DNA of 64,000 bases from JBBDLF01 sp040879025 (GCA_040879025.1 JBBDLF010000033.1:62001-126000); one strand, 5' to 3'. Positions 8,561 to 17,963 are shown, counted from the stretch's first letter. Translations and numbers: made by a program. The notes: a model not told the origin generated them from the letters alone.

Positions 8561-9559
8561 TCATGTCGGTGATGACAGAAATCTAATCAGTTCTCTGTTG
8601 AGTATCTCCGGTGTTTCCAGGTGAGGATTGTGACCCGCCTCCGGAATCAGATGGATTTCGCCATCGGGCAGCAGATCGACGGCACGCTGAGCACGGGTCG
8701 GAAAGTCCGGGCCGTCCTGGGCGCCGCTGAGCAGCAATGAAGGCGTATTGATTTGTGGCCAGTATGAATCGACAGGCGCCGACAATACCCCGCTGTTGAG
8801 CGATCTTACCAGGCTCTGGCGTGGATATTCGCCGCTCAGTGTATACCCGTAGCGTATACGTACATGCTCGAGAAACTCCGGTTTCCATTCCACCACCCGC
8901 CGTTGCTCCAGTCCCAGGTTGGATTCATACACTTCCTGCAAATTCGGCTGTAGATCTCCTGAACTTGGCTCCCGCCAGGTTCTGCCTCGCGACGATTCTC
9001 CCAGCCCGATGGGGTTGACCATAACCAGGTGTGAAGACGTTTCGGGGTAAATGTGTACAAAATGACTGGCAATTCGTCCACCCATGGAATGCCCTGCAAT
9101 GGCGGCCCGGTCAATGCCCAAACTGTCGAGTATCGCTTTGATATTGGATGCGTGCAGGCTGACGTCATAGGGTATGATCGGCTTGGACGAACGTCCCCAG
9201 CCCAGTCTGTCGACCGTAATGACCCGGAAACCGGCCTCGCTGAGGGCATCAATGGCGTCTTCCCAGTACCAGCCGTAGTAACTGGCGCCATGCAGCAACA
9301 CGACGGTCTGGCCATTGCTGTTACCTGCCGGGCTCACGTCCATATAGGCAATGCGCACATCCTGTCCATACAGGTTGCGGTGCAGGAAGTTCACCGGGTA
9401 GGGGTACGGCACCCCCTCGAGGTTGATGGAAACAGCTCCCCAACTGGATGGCGGTTCGGCCGGGGGAACGGACTGGGCCTGGATAGATGCTGTGAAAAGA
9501 GCCGCCAGCAAGCCGAGTACGGTTGCTGAAGGACGGGCGGGTTTTGGCCAGAGAGTCAT
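8561..9559 (-). CDS. Secreted alpha/beta-hydrolase
   Basis: 332 residues with a signal peptide (VLGLLAALFTASIQAQS, cleavage near residue 28). The fold is clear: oxyanion-loop VVLLHGASYYGW, nucleophile elbow GHSMGG (Ser158), acid LLSGAQDGPDF and terminal histidine EAGHNPHLETP. These indicate an esterase, haloalkane dehalogenase-like or epoxide-hydrolase-like enzyme in the periplasm; the substrate cannot be told. The ATG at 9559 has AAAGGAG 5-6 nt upstream and is preferred over an upstream in-frame ATG at 9583. The downstream sulfotransferase-like gene starts 150 bp after its stop. Confidence 0.85.
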   Translation of the reverse strand: MTLWPKPARPSATVLGLLAALFTASIQAQSVPPAEPPSSWGAVSINLEGVPYPYPVNFLHRNLYGQDVRIAYMDVSPAGNSNGQTVVLLHGASYYGWYWEDAIDALSEAGFRVITVDRLGWGRSSKPIIPYDVSLHASNIKAILDSLGIDRAAIAGHSMGGRIASHFVHIYPETSSHLVMVNPIGLGESSRGRTWREPSSGDLQPNLQEVYESNLGLEQRRVVEWKPEFLEHVRIRYGYTLSGEYPRQSLVRSLNSGVLSAPVDSYWPQINTPSLLLSGAQDGPDFPTRAQRAVDLLPDGEIHLIPEAGHNPHLETPEILNRELIRFLSSPT

Positions 9560-9797
9560 TGCTGCTCCTTTAATTAATATCAAGATACGTAGTAAAGAGG
9601 TTATAAGAGAAAGAAAGAGACTGCCAGTATAAAAGACAATCCGCGAGACAGCCTTGGTTTTATCGGTGAACAGCCCGAATGACCGGTTGGATCCACCAGT
9701 TATCCCACGTTTTTAGTGATGCTTATTCGAGAATAATGGAATAAATCTATGTAAACCTTTAGTATGACGCACAACGTTTCGGCCTTACAATTCCGCC

Positions 9798-10844
9798 ATG
9801 TCGACGAATCCTGAATCAGACAAGAGTTCCCGGAGAGACCCCTTGCGGGGATTCAGGCTGCGGTCGATGATGATTCTTGGCTGGGCCACTGTGCCGTTCC
9901 TGCTGCCTGTTTCATTATACAACCTCTTCCTGGGCCGCAACGAAATCGGGATATTGACCCTGGCGGTGGTGACAGTCATTTCAATCAATGCCCTGGCCAT
10001 CCACAGGGAGCGGCCACACCCGGTGCCCCTCTGGTTTTTTTATGCCCTGTTACTTCTGACCCTCATCTATGGCCTCTATTCCGTTGGCACATCCGCCGCC
10101 TTCTGGGCTTTTCCCGTCGTCTTTTTATTGATGTTCATCATTCCACGACAACAGGCCACGTTCTATCTCGCGATCGCGGTAGCGATGCTGGTACCGGCAT
10201 CATTCCGGTTTCTGGAGACAGACGTGGCTGTGCGTTTCAGCATCACGTTGAGCATGGTGAGCTATTTTGGCTACTTGTTGGTGGGCGTGCTGATCGATAT
10301 GCAGTCCGAACTGGAAGATCTCGCCATTTCCGATCCGCTGACAAGCGCCTACAACAGACGCTATATGTTGGAGTGCATTCACGAAGCGATGGAAGAAATG
10401 AAACGAGACTTCGGACCGGCCAGCCTGGTCCAGTTGGACATCGACAACTTCAAGGAGGTGAACGATTCCCTGGGCCATGAAGCAGGAGACAAAGTGCTGG
10501 TCAACCTGGTTAATTTGTTACACGAACATCGTCGGAAACTCGACAATGTGTTCCGCATCGGCGGCGAGGAGTTTATCGTGTTGTTACGTAACACCGATGC
10601 GGCGGGCGCTATCCGATATGCCGAACGGCTGCGGCGACATATCGAGTCCACCAGTCTGCTGCCGGACCAGACCATCACAGTAAGCCTGGGGGTTGCCGAA
10701 TATCAGAAGGGTGAAGCTGAGGATGACTGGTTCAAGCGTGCGGACAATAATCTGTACGAAGCCAAACGCAACGGGCGTAATATGGTTTACCCCGGAGCAG
10801 TGACAGATGTGCAAGCCGGAATATTATCGAAGGAGTCCGCCTGA
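9798..10844 (+). CDS. Membrane-bound diguanylate cyclase (GGDEF)
   Basis: Makes cyclic di-GMP. 348 residues: about five or six N-terminal membrane helices (residues 25-175) with no recognised named sensor domain, then a GGDEF domain (about 180-340). The active-site motif is GGEEF (255-259), with the substrate-binding region DIDNFKEVNDSLGHEAGD. RKLD at 246-249 is an RxxD inhibitory I-site, so product feedback is likely. There is no EAL domain. It faces away from the hydrolase, and its stop is 15 bp from the convergent sigma-factor gene. Cyclic di-GMP control of the nearby exopolysaccharide operon is plausible but not shown. Confidence 0.92.
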   Translation: MSTNPESDKSSRRDPLRGFRLRSMMILGWATVPFLLPVSLYNLFLGRNEIGILTLAVVTVISINALAIHRERPHPVPLWFFYALLLLTLIYGLYSVGTSAAFWAFPVVFLLMFIIPRQQATFYLAIAVAMLVPASFRFLETDVAVRFSITLSMVSYFGYLLVGVLIDMQSELEDLAISDPLTSAYNRRYMLECIHEAMEEMKRDFGPASLVQLDIDNFKEVNDSLGHEAGDKVLVNLVNLLHEHRRKLDNVFRIGGEEFIVLLRNTDAAGAIRYAERLRRHIESTSLLPDQTITVSLGVAEYQKGEAEDDWFKRADNNLYEAKRNGRNMVYPGAVTDVQAGILSKESA

Positions 10845-10859
10845 CCGCGGTCAACTCAG

Positions 10860-11621
10860 TCAGTTCCAGTCGGTAAGACGCGCGCGCAACCTTAATGCAG
10901 CCTGACTGTGAATCTGGCTGACCCGTGACTCGCTGACACCAATGACTTCACCAATCTCCTTGAGATTCAGTTCTTCATCGTAATAAAGTGCCAGCACAAG
11001 TTTTTCCCTGTCAGGCAAACCGGCGATTGCCGCAGCCAGGTGCTCGCGAAACGTGGAGCGCTGCAACCCATCGCAGGGACCGGGCAATTCACCCGCAGCC
11101 AGTTCGATAGCCGAATCGTCGCCTTCCATAATATCATCGAAACTGAACAGTCGACTGCCGGTGGCATCCTGCAAAATCGTGTAATAGGCGTCAAGGCCAA
11201 TCTCCATTTCCGCGGCGATTTCCTTGTCCTTGGCGTCCTTTCCAGTGCGTGATTCCACAGCCTTGATAGCTTCGGCGACCTTGCGGGACTTGCGATGGAC
11301 GGAGCGTGGCGCCCAGTCACCCTTGCGCACTTCGTCGAGCATGGCACCACGAATGCGGATACCTGCATAGGTTTCGAAACTGGCACCTTTGGTCACATCA
11401 TATTTTCGCGCCGCCTCTATCAGACCAATCATTCCAGACTGAATCAAATCATCGAGCTGCACGCTGGCCGGCATACGAAGGAGAAGATGGTGCGCTATGC
11501 GCTTGACCAGCGGCGCATATCGGTTAACCACCTCGGTAAGGTTTTCGCCCGAATTTTCGCCCGCGGTCTTGTTCGCGTTGCGAATATCTTTTACTGCCGA
11601 GACGCTGCCCACTGAAGCCAT
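10860..11621 (-). CDS. fliA: RNA polymerase sigma factor FliA (sigma-28 family)
   Basis: Has sigma-70 regions 2, 3 and 4: YAPLVKRIAHHLL and LDDLIQSGMIGLIEAARKYD (region 2), SFETYAGIRIRGAMLDEVRK, then EELNLKEIGEVIGVSESRVS (region 4 helix-turn-helix). The GDWAPRSVHRKSRKV segment is typical of FliA. The frame is open to a GTG at 11762 (300 residues), but FliA proteins are about 240 residues, so I chose the ATG at 11621 (253 residues). Neither start has a strong ribosome-binding site. No flagellar or chemotaxis gene is in the window, which is unusual for fliA. It might direct a non-flagellar regulon here, or the flagellar genes lie elsewhere. Confidence 0.85.
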   Translation of the reverse strand: MASVGSVSAVKDIRNANKTAGENSGENLTEVVNRYAPLVKRIAHHLLLRMPASVQLDDLIQSGMIGLIEAARKYDVTKGASFETYAGIRIRGAMLDEVRKGDWAPRSVHRKSRKVAEAIKAVESRTGKDAKDKEIAAEMEIGLDAYYTILQDATGSRLFSFDDIMEGDDSAIELAAGELPGPCDGLQRSTFREHLAAAIAGLPDREKLVLALYYDEELNLKEIGEVIGVSESRVSQIHSQAALRLRARLTDWN

Positions 11622-12026
11622 TGGTGCCAACCCATTTTTTATCGCCGTTAGCCGTGCACGGCTGCCTGGCTGTTTTTTATTGAAATCCGCTAAACTCAAA
11701 CTGTTTGGTGACGACTTATTCGTTACCCTGTTTCTGTTTCCTGCTGAATCCGCGACCGACACGGGGTTATGCGAATTTGACCTATCACCAACCCTTCTGT
11801 CGAGAAGTCACTGCCGCACTGTTGACTGTTCACGACTGCAAATTGTGTTCCATATTTCTAAAAAACCTGTAAAAACATACCGGCCCTGCGGATCATCGAA
11901 CCGACATACCATAGATGTCATCCTTACTTGCGGTGGTGCCGCCTTGCCGGCGTCAAATAATTGACAATTCAGAGCATTCACGTCAAAAATACATCGTCAA
12001 AAACCCATAACGCCAAATAATTGGCA
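11622..12026. other. Intergenic region between fliA and dcd
   Basis: About 405 bp without a convincing gene. The part next to fliA (11622-11762) is an open upstream extension of the fliA frame. Small frames on the plus strand here have no ribosome-binding site and look like noise. The part next to dcd holds two palindromes and repeated CGTCAAA motifs, listed separately. Confidence 0.5.
11952..12025. repeat. Two related palindromes plus repeated CGTCAAA/CGCCAAA motifs
   Basis: GTCAAATAATTGAC (11952-11965) and GCCAAATAATTGGC (12012-12025) are inverted repeats with 5-bp arms and the same ATAA centre, 60 bp apart. Between and within them CGTCAAA occurs at 11951, 11981 and 11995, and CGCCAAA at 12011. 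They lie just past the 3' end of dcd. They could be operator sites for a dimeric regulator or weak hairpins ending dcd transcription; the second is followed on the minus strand by GGGTTTTT. Confidence 0.5.
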
Positions 12027-12596
12027 TCAGGCCTTTGGCGGCGTCACACCACGTTGCCCCATGTACTTGCCGCCTCGATCCTTGTATGTTACTTCGCACT
12101 GTTCATCCGACTCAAAGAAAAGCATCTGTGCGACGCCTTCATTCGCGTAAATTTTGGCCGGCAACGGAGTGGTATTTGAAAACTCCAAAGTAACATGCCC
12201 TTCCCACTCCGGTTCCAGCGGCGTAACGTTCACTATTATTCCGCAACGGGCGTAGGTGGATTTGCCCAGGCACACCGTCAGCACGTTGGAGGGTATGCGA
12301 AAATATTCAATGGTTCTGGCCAATGCGAAGGAGTTGGGCGGTATTACGCAAATATCCTCATTGATCGACACGAAACTGCCTTCATCAAAACTCTTCGGGT
12401 CAACCACATTGGTTGTATGAACATTGGTAAAGATTTTGAACTCGCTGGCGCAGCGGACATCATACCCGTAACTGGAAACACCATAGGAAATGACCTTGCG
12501 ACCATCAACCTGCCGCACCTGGTTTCCCTCAAACGGTGTGATCATGCCCTGCTCCGAAGCCATACGCTTAATCCAGGTGTCTGACTTGATGCTCAT
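12027..12596 (-). CDS. dcd: dCTP deaminase
   Basis: Converts dCTP to dUTP for thymidylate synthesis. It has 189 residues from the ATG at 12596, matching the usual 188-193. The start MSIKSDTWIKRMA matches the family; an upstream in-frame start at 12659 would add 21 residues with no similarity. Visible features are the conserved SYGYDVRC segment, GKSTYARCGIIVNVTPLEPEWEGHVTLE with the catalytic glutamate, and the C-terminal GKYMGQRGVTPP. It is divergent from metG with 225 bp between. In many relatives an apbC/mrp gene is found here, but none is present. Confidence 0.95.
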   Translation of the reverse strand: MSIKSDTWIKRMASEQGMITPFEGNQVRQVDGRKVISYGVSSYGYDVRCASEFKIFTNVHTTNVVDPKSFDEGSFVSINEDICVIPPNSFALARTIEYFRIPSNVLTVCLGKSTYARCGIIVNVTPLEPEWEGHVTLEFSNTTPLPAKIYANEGVAQMLFFESDEQCEVTYKDRGGKYMGQRGVTPPKA

Positions 12597-12821
12597 GTAC
12601 GGGTCCGATTGCCGTGAAAAACAGACGCGAATGATAAAGCCAAACGCGGTACAGTTCACTATTTGATTACAGGTTTCCGCACCCTGGGCCGGTATCTGCC
12701 GAAGCGGTCACAGCTTAGCCAAGGAGCAACAGAGGGTCACATGAGGTAGAAAGGAACATGAAAAACAGTCAGGGATGGTTTATTATCATCGCCGCCAGCC
12801 ATCCGCTCGTCAGGACAAGTA

Positions 12822-14888
12822 GTGAAAAAACGCAAAATTCTGGTAACTACCGCACTACCCTACGCCAACTACGATATCCATCTGGGGCATCTGATGGAAG
12901 TCATTCAGGCGGACATCTGGGTGCGTCTGCAGAAAATGCGCGGTCATGATTGCATTTATGTCTGCGCCGATGATGCGCACGGCACGGCAATCATGCTCAG
13001 CGCGGAATCACAGGGTATCACTCCAGAGGCCCATATTGCCCGGGTGAAACAGGATCACGAGCGCGACTATCAGGCTTTCCATATCCATTTTGACAATTTT
13101 TATTCCACCCATTCACCGGAAAACCGCGAGCTTTCCGAGAGCATTTTCAAGGCCTTGGATAAAAACGGGCATATCAGTCAGCGCCGCATAAAGCAGCTCT
13201 ATGATCCTGAAAAGCAGATGTTTCTTGCCGACCGGTTTATCAAGGGTCGTTGCCCCCAATGTAGCGCGGATGACCAATACGGCGATAACTGCGAGGTCTG
13301 TGGCGCCACATATACCCCCTACGATCTGATCAACCCGGTGTCGACTGTTTCCGGCGCCACGCCAGTGGAAAAGGAGTCGGAGCATTTCTTTTTTAAACTG
13401 CCTGAATTTACTGAAATGCTCAAAACCTGGACCCGTAGCGGAACCCTGCAGGACGCTGTCGCCAACAAGGTCAGCGAGTGGCTCGATACGGAATTGCAGG
13501 AGTGGGATATCAGCCGCGATCCGCCTTATTTCGGTTTCGAGATACCCGGCCATCCCGGTAAATATTTTTATGTCTGGCTGGACGCACCGATCGGCTACAT
13601 GGCGAGTTTTAAAAATCTCTGCGACCGTGAATCGCTTGACTTCAATGCTTACTGGGGCAAAGGCAGCGATGCCGAGCTCTACCATTTCATTGGCAAGGAC
13701 ATCGTGAATTTTCACGCCCTGTCCTGGCCTGCAATCCTCACCAGCGCCGGCTACCGAACACCCACCCGGGTTAATGTACATGGCTTTCTTACCGTTGACG
13801 GCAAGAAGATGTCGAAGTCGCGGGGCACCTTTATCAAGGCCGCCGTTTACTTGCGACATTTGAATCCGGAATATCTGCGCTATTATCTCGCGGCGAAAAT
13901 GAGTAGCGGTGTCGAAGACCTGGACCTGAATCTGGACGATATGGTGCAACGCGTCAATTCCGACCTGGTTGGTAAAGTAATCAATATCGCCAGTCGCTGC
14001 GCCGGATTTATCAGCAAGGGATCCGATGGGCGGCTCTCCGCAAACCTGACAGAAGCCGACATGCTGCGGGAATTCCAGGCTGCGGGCGACGAGATTGCCT
14101 TGTTCTATGAAAACCGGGAATACAGCAAAGCCATCCGACTGATCATGACACTGGCAGATCGTGCCAATCAGTACATAAACGAACGTCAACCCTGGGTATT
14201 GGCAAAAGACAAGAGTCAGACCGGCGCAGTCCAGGACATTTGCAGCACGGGACTGAACCTGTTTCGACTGCTCGTACTTTATCTCAAACCGGTGTTGCCC
14301 AGGATGGCGAGCGATGCGGAAGAATTCCTCGGGATCGACCCGCTGACCTGGGACGACGCCGCGATTGCGTTGACGGACCATACCATCAATAAATTCAGAC
14401 CGTTAATGCAGCGGGTTGAGCCCGACAAGGTAGAGGCCGTGACCGAAGACACCCGGAAAGACTATGAACAGCAACAAGTTAATGCCTCCTCCCCAGCGCC
14501 TTCGCCTGCATTGCCTTCGTCGCAGGCGAGTGAACCGCTGGCGCCGGAAATTGATTTTGACACGTTTTCCCACGTCGATCTGCGCCTGGTGAAGATAATC
14601 GCGGCTGATCTGGTGGAGGGCGCTGACAAGCTGTTGCGTCTGACTGTCGACCTGGGTCCCGGACCTGAAGGCGAAGCGCAGACCCGGACTGTATTCGCTG
14701 GCATCAAATCCGCTTATCGCCCGGAAGACCTGGTAGGCATGATGACCGTGATGGTGGCTAACCTCAAACCACGCAAGATGAAGTTCGGCGTTTCTGAGGG
14801 AATGATTCTCGCCGCCGGCCCCGGCGGCAAGGATATCTGGCTGCTGCAGCCGCACGACGGGGCATCTCCCGGCATGAAGGTCAGCTAA
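12822..14888 (+). CDS. metG: Methionyl-tRNA synthetase
   Basis: Charges tRNA-Met. It has 688 residues. The class I signature HLGH is at 20-23 within PYANYDIHLGHLMEV, where most relatives have PYANGPIHLGH. A zinc-knuckle insert carries two Cys pairs (CPQC and CEVC, about 146-161). KMSKS is at 329-333. The C-terminal tRNA-binding (Arc1p-like) domain starts near residue 585 (FSHVDLRLVKIIAADLVEGAD) after a proline/serine linker. The GTG start has AGGA 7 nt upstream. An out-of-frame ATG at 12758 with its own AAAGGA site precedes it and overlaps the metG start. Confidence 0.97.
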   Translation: MKKRKILVTTALPYANYDIHLGHLMEVIQADIWVRLQKMRGHDCIYVCADDAHGTAIMLSAESQGITPEAHIARVKQDHERDYQAFHIHFDNFYSTHSPENRELSESIFKALDKNGHISQRRIKQLYDPEKQMFLADRFIKGRCPQCSADDQYGDNCEVCGATYTPYDLINPVSTVSGATPVEKESEHFFFKLPEFTEMLKTWTRSGTLQDAVANKVSEWLDTELQEWDISRDPPYFGFEIPGHPGKYFYVWLDAPIGYMASFKNLCDRESLDFNAYWGKGSDAELYHFIGKDIVNFHALSWPAILTSAGYRTPTRVNVHGFLTVDGKKMSKSRGTFIKAAVYLRHLNPEYLRYYLAAKMSSGVEDLDLNLDDMVQRVNSDLVGKVINIASRCAGFISKGSDGRLSANLTEADMLREFQAAGDEIALFYENREYSKAIRLIMTLADRANQYINERQPWVLAKDKSQTGAVQDICSTGLNLFRLLVLYLKPVLPRMASDAEEFLGIDPLTWDDAAIALTDHTINKFRPLMQRVEPDKVEAVTEDTRKDYEQQQVNASSPAPSPALPSSQASEPLAPEIDFDTFSHVDLRLVKIIAADLVEGADKLLRLTVDLGPGPEGEAQTRTVFAGIKSAYRPEDLVGMMTVMVANLKPRKMKFGVSEGMILAAGPGGKDIWLLQPHDGASPGMKVS

Positions 14889-15110
14889 AGACATTCGGCC
14901 AGCCGTGAACACCAGTGTTTTCGCGACCTGAGCCCCTCCTTCGTTTGCGAATCTGTTACAAATCCAGGGTCTTTTCAGGAGCGATCTACTGGCTTTACCC
15001 GTCATGACGTAATAAGCTTGGTCGGGGCACAGACAGGGACGTTGGCCGTGATAACAAAGTGACAAAAATCGAGGGACAGGCTGGAACAAAGGGCAAAAGT
15101 GAGGGCACCC

Positions 15111-16697
15111 ATGATCTGGAATTTTTATCGCGAGCACATTCGCCGTCTGGGGCAGGTTTTGACACTGACTGGCTGCACGCTTGCTGCCGGGGTGGCTGGC
15201 GCACAGGATACTGTTGTCGCGGAAATCGAAAGTTCAATCATCAAGATTTACACTACCTCCGCGGAACCGGATTACTTTACCCCCTGGCGTCTTTTGACAC
15301 CACGGCAGGGGAGCGGTTCCGGAGCGGTCATCGATGGCAATCTGATACTCACCAACGCGCATGTTGTCGCGAACGCGAGTTTCGTTCAGGCCCAGAAGCA
15401 CAACGACCCCAACCGCTATCAGGCGCGAGTGGCCTTTGTTTCCCACGAAGCCGACCTCGCGCTTATCACGGTGGACGATCCGGGCTTTTTCGCTGATCTT
15501 ACGCCGCTTGAACTGGGCAACCTCCCTGAATCGCACGGCGAAGTGGCAGTGTACGGCTATCCCATGGGCGGCAAGACACTGAGTGTGACCAAGGGCATTC
15601 TTTCGAGGGTTGAGCAGCAGGTTTATTCGCACTCAGGCAGCCATCTGTTGGCCGGACAAATCGATGCGGCCATCAATCCCGGGAACAGCGGAGGCCCGGT
15701 CATTGTGGACCGGCAAATAGTCGGTGTCGTGATGCAGGCCAATGCCGGTGGACGCGCGGAAAATCTGGGCTACTTTGTACCTCCCAGCGTTATCAAGGCG
15801 GTATTGGCGGACAGCGCCGATGGCATCCACGACGGTTTCCCCGATCTCGGCTTCCGTACGCAGACACTCGACAGCCCGGCGGCCAAATCCGCCTACGGAC
15901 TCAAACCGGGTCAGAACGGTGTTCTGGTTATCAAGGTATTTGACGAGTCACCCGCCTACGGGGTGCTGAAAGAGAATGATGTGCTGCTTCAGATTGATGG
16001 CTATGAGATCGCGGACGACGGCAGCATACGTGCCAAGGAAGATTTGCAGACCGATTATAAATATGCCATCGACCAGCACCTGATTGGTGACGACGTTAGT
16101 ATCCGCGTTTCCCGTCACGGCGAGGTGATCGATACTCAGGTTATGGCGCAGCGCGCCAAGCCCAGTTACAGTCTCGTGCCTGCTGAGACTTATGACCAGT
16201 ACCCGGAATACTACATCTATGGCGGTGTATTGTTTGTTCCGCTGAACATGAATCTCATCAAGCGCTGGGGCTCGGACTGGAGCCGTACCGCTCCGGTCAG
16301 GCTGTTACAGGAGCGCAATGAATGGAGTACTCCCGGAAGGCGTGAAGTGGTGGTGGCGTTGCAGGTACTCGCGTCCGATGTCAATTTGGGCTATCACGAC
16401 TGGCGCAACTGGGTGGTTGATTCAGTGAATGGAGTATCGGTGCGTGATTTTCAGCACTTCGCCGATCTCGTGCACGGCAACACCCGCGACCATGTGGTGT
16501 TCGAAAACGACAGTGGTTACCAAATGGTTATAGAACATGCGACCGCACTGAAGCGCGAAAGCGAGATTCTCGCACGCTACCGTATACCCGCCTCCTGGTC
16601 TGAGGATTTGTTCGCTGACCTTTGTGGTGACGATGACTGCAACCGGGTGGTGGACGGGGCAACTGAACAGGCAGGTGAAGGGTCCGGTTCATTTTAA
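15111..16697 (+). CDS. Periplasmic Deg-type serine protease with PDZ domains
   Basis: Trypsin-fold protease of 528 residues with a signal peptide (VLTLTGCTLAAGVAGAQ). The catalytic triad is visible: His84 (TNAHVV), Asp115 (EADLALI) and Ser193 (NPGNSGGPV). A PDZ domain follows (about 265-350, GVLVIKVFDESPAYGVLKEN). The region after it, with YYIYGGVLFVPLN, resembles the extra PDZ-like domain of plant and bacterial Deg9-type proteases, which sets it apart from DegP/DegQ. The ATG at 15111 has GAGGG 5 nt upstream; a GTG at 15099 is also possible. The Asp/Cys-containing C-terminal tail is unassigned. A second, classical DegQ-type protease is encoded at 57927-59387. Confidence 0.85.
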   Translation: MIWNFYREHIRRLGQVLTLTGCTLAAGVAGAQDTVVAEIESSIIKIYTTSAEPDYFTPWRLLTPRQGSGSGAVIDGNLILTNAHVVANASFVQAQKHNDPNRYQARVAFVSHEADLALITVDDPGFFADLTPLELGNLPESHGEVAVYGYPMGGKTLSVTKGILSRVEQQVYSHSGSHLLAGQIDAAINPGNSGGPVIVDRQIVGVVMQANAGGRAENLGYFVPPSVIKAVLADSADGIHDGFPDLGFRTQTLDSPAAKSAYGLKPGQNGVLVIKVFDESPAYGVLKENDVLLQIDGYEIADDGSIRAKEDLQTDYKYAIDQHLIGDDVSIRVSRHGEVIDTQVMAQRAKPSYSLVPAETYDQYPEYYIYGGVLFVPLNMNLIKRWGSDWSRTAPVRLLQERNEWSTPGRREVVVALQVLASDVNLGYHDWRNWVVDSVNGVSVRDFQHFADLVHGNTRDHVVFENDSGYQMVIEHATALKRESEILARYRIPASWSEDLFADLCGDDDCNRVVDGATEQAGEGSGSF

Positions 16698-16782
16698 GGA
16701 GCCTCTGATTAGCCCTTGTCCGCGCGTCTTAGGGTAGAATCACCGCCGCCTGTAGAACCCATTCAAGCGGCAGCGGCATGGC

Positions 16783-17367
16783 ATGAATGCAGCAACTGAT
16801 TTTATGACTCTCCTGGTAGCGGCGGTCCTGGTTAACAATCTGGCCGTGGTTCAGTTGCTGGGCGTCTCGGCGTTTTTCGCCGCGTCCAAGCGGGTCAGCA
16901 ACGCCGTTTATCTCGGGTCCCTGACGGCAGTAACGATTGCCATTACGGTCCCGGTGAACTATCTGGCGCGGTCCGAGGTGCTGAGTCCCGCCGGTCTCGA
17001 AATCCTCGACCTGATTGTGTTTGCCAGCGTCGCCGCATGCTGCGCTATTATGGTGTGTCGGATTGCGGGTCGCTACTTTCCTCTCAGCGCGAGGCGATTG
17101 CATTGGCAGGTGCTGCTGGTCGGCGGTAACAGTGGCGTATTGGGGCTCGCGCTGCTTCATGCGACTTCTCCCGCAGGCTTTGTTTCAGTACTCGTGACGA
17201 GTGCGGGAGCGGCATTCGGTTTCCTGCTGGTGACCGTCCTGTTTGCCGCGATGCGTGAGCGGTTACAGTACGCTGATGTGCCGACACCATTTCAGGGTCC
17301 GGCTATTGCCCTGGTCAGCGCCGGTCTGGTGGCCATGGCATTTCTCGGCTTCACAGGGCTGGCGTAA
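16783..17367 (+). CDS. rnfA: Rnf-type electron transport complex subunit RnfA, divergent
   Basis: 194 residues, about six membrane helices, matching RnfA/RsxA in length and in its conserved ends (VLVNNLAVVQLLG; TVLFAAMRERLQYADVPTPF; SAGLVAMAFLGFTGL). In standard RnfA the motifs LGLCPF and TTNCAVLG supply two of the four cysteines holding the [2Fe-2S] cluster shared with RnfE. Here they read LGVSAF (Ser29) and GGNSGVLG (Ser117), so both ligands are lost. Other cysteines sit in a mid-protein helix (Cys86, Cys87, Cys92), not at the usual positions. First gene of rnfABCDE; rnfB follows after 1 bp. Confidence 0.88.
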   Translation: MNAATDFMTLLVAAVLVNNLAVVQLLGVSAFFAASKRVSNAVYLGSLTAVTIAITVPVNYLARSEVLSPAGLEILDLIVFASVAACCAIMVCRIAGRYFPLSARRLHWQVLLVGGNSGVLGLALLHATSPAGFVSVLVTSAGAAFGFLLVTVLFAAMRERLQYADVPTPFQGPAIALVSAGLVAMAFLGFTGLA

Positions 17368-17368
17368 C

Positions 17369-17959
17369 ATGCTGCCGCTGATCGACCAATCCGCTTTTCA
17401 GTTCACCGCGATCGCTATTGCACTGCTTGCACTGTTTTGGTTGTGCAGTCGGCTTGGAATCATTGCACGGCGTACCGCGCGAGCTCAGCGCATCGATCTG
17501 GTGGAGGCGGTTGACGCCTGCCTGCCGCAAACTCAGTGCGGGCGTTGCGGCTATCCGGGCTGTCGCCCGTATGCGGAGGCGATTATCGCCGGCGATGCGA
17601 TCAATAAATGTCCTCCCGGAGGTGACGCTGCCATCAAGGCCCTGGCCGGTCTGCTGGCGGCACCTGCACAGGAACTGGATACCGACCATGGCCGGCACAT
17701 ACCACGACAGCTAGCCCGTATCCGGGAAGCGGAATGCATTGGCTGCACCAAGTGTATTCAAGCCTGTCCCGTGGACGCGATCCTTGGAGCGGGAAAACAG
17801 ATGCATACGGTGATCGAGAGCGAGTGCACCGGCTGCGACCTGTGTGTTGAACCCTGTCCTGTCGATTGCATTGATATGGTAAAGGCTTCCGCTTCGGTTC
17901 CCGGCCTGTGTGCGCACCAGACTTCGCTGGTCGCCATGCCGGCAGGATCGCGGGGATAG
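17369..17959 (+). CDS. rnfB: Rnf complex iron-sulfur subunit RnfB
   Basis: 196 residues. One N-terminal membrane helix (about 11-31) is followed by the RnfB-specific [4Fe-4S] module with Cys57, Cys60, Cys65 and Cys81 (QCGRCGYPGC ... CPPGG). Two ferredoxin-type [4Fe-4S] motifs follow: Cys123/126/129/133 (CIGCTKCIQACP) and Cys153/156/159/163 (CTGCDLCVEPCP). All expected ligands are present. The protein carries electrons from RnfC towards the membrane subunits. The ATG lies 1 bp past the rnfA stop, so the two are cotranscribed. Confidence 0.95.
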   Translation: MLPLIDQSAFQFTAIAIALLALFWLCSRLGIIARRTARAQRIDLVEAVDACLPQTQCGRCGYPGCRPYAEAIIAGDAINKCPPGGDAAIKALAGLLAAPAQELDTDHGRHIPRQLARIREAECIGCTKCIQACPVDAILGAGKQMHTVIESECTGCDLCVEPCPVDCIDMVKASASVPGLCAHQTSLVAMPAGSRG

Positions 17960-17963
17960 CGGC

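Noticed and set aside
13113..14381. A 422-codon open frame on the minus strand inside metG
   Set aside because: It is antisense to a clear methionyl-tRNA synthetase, lacks family features and reflects codon bias of the real gene.
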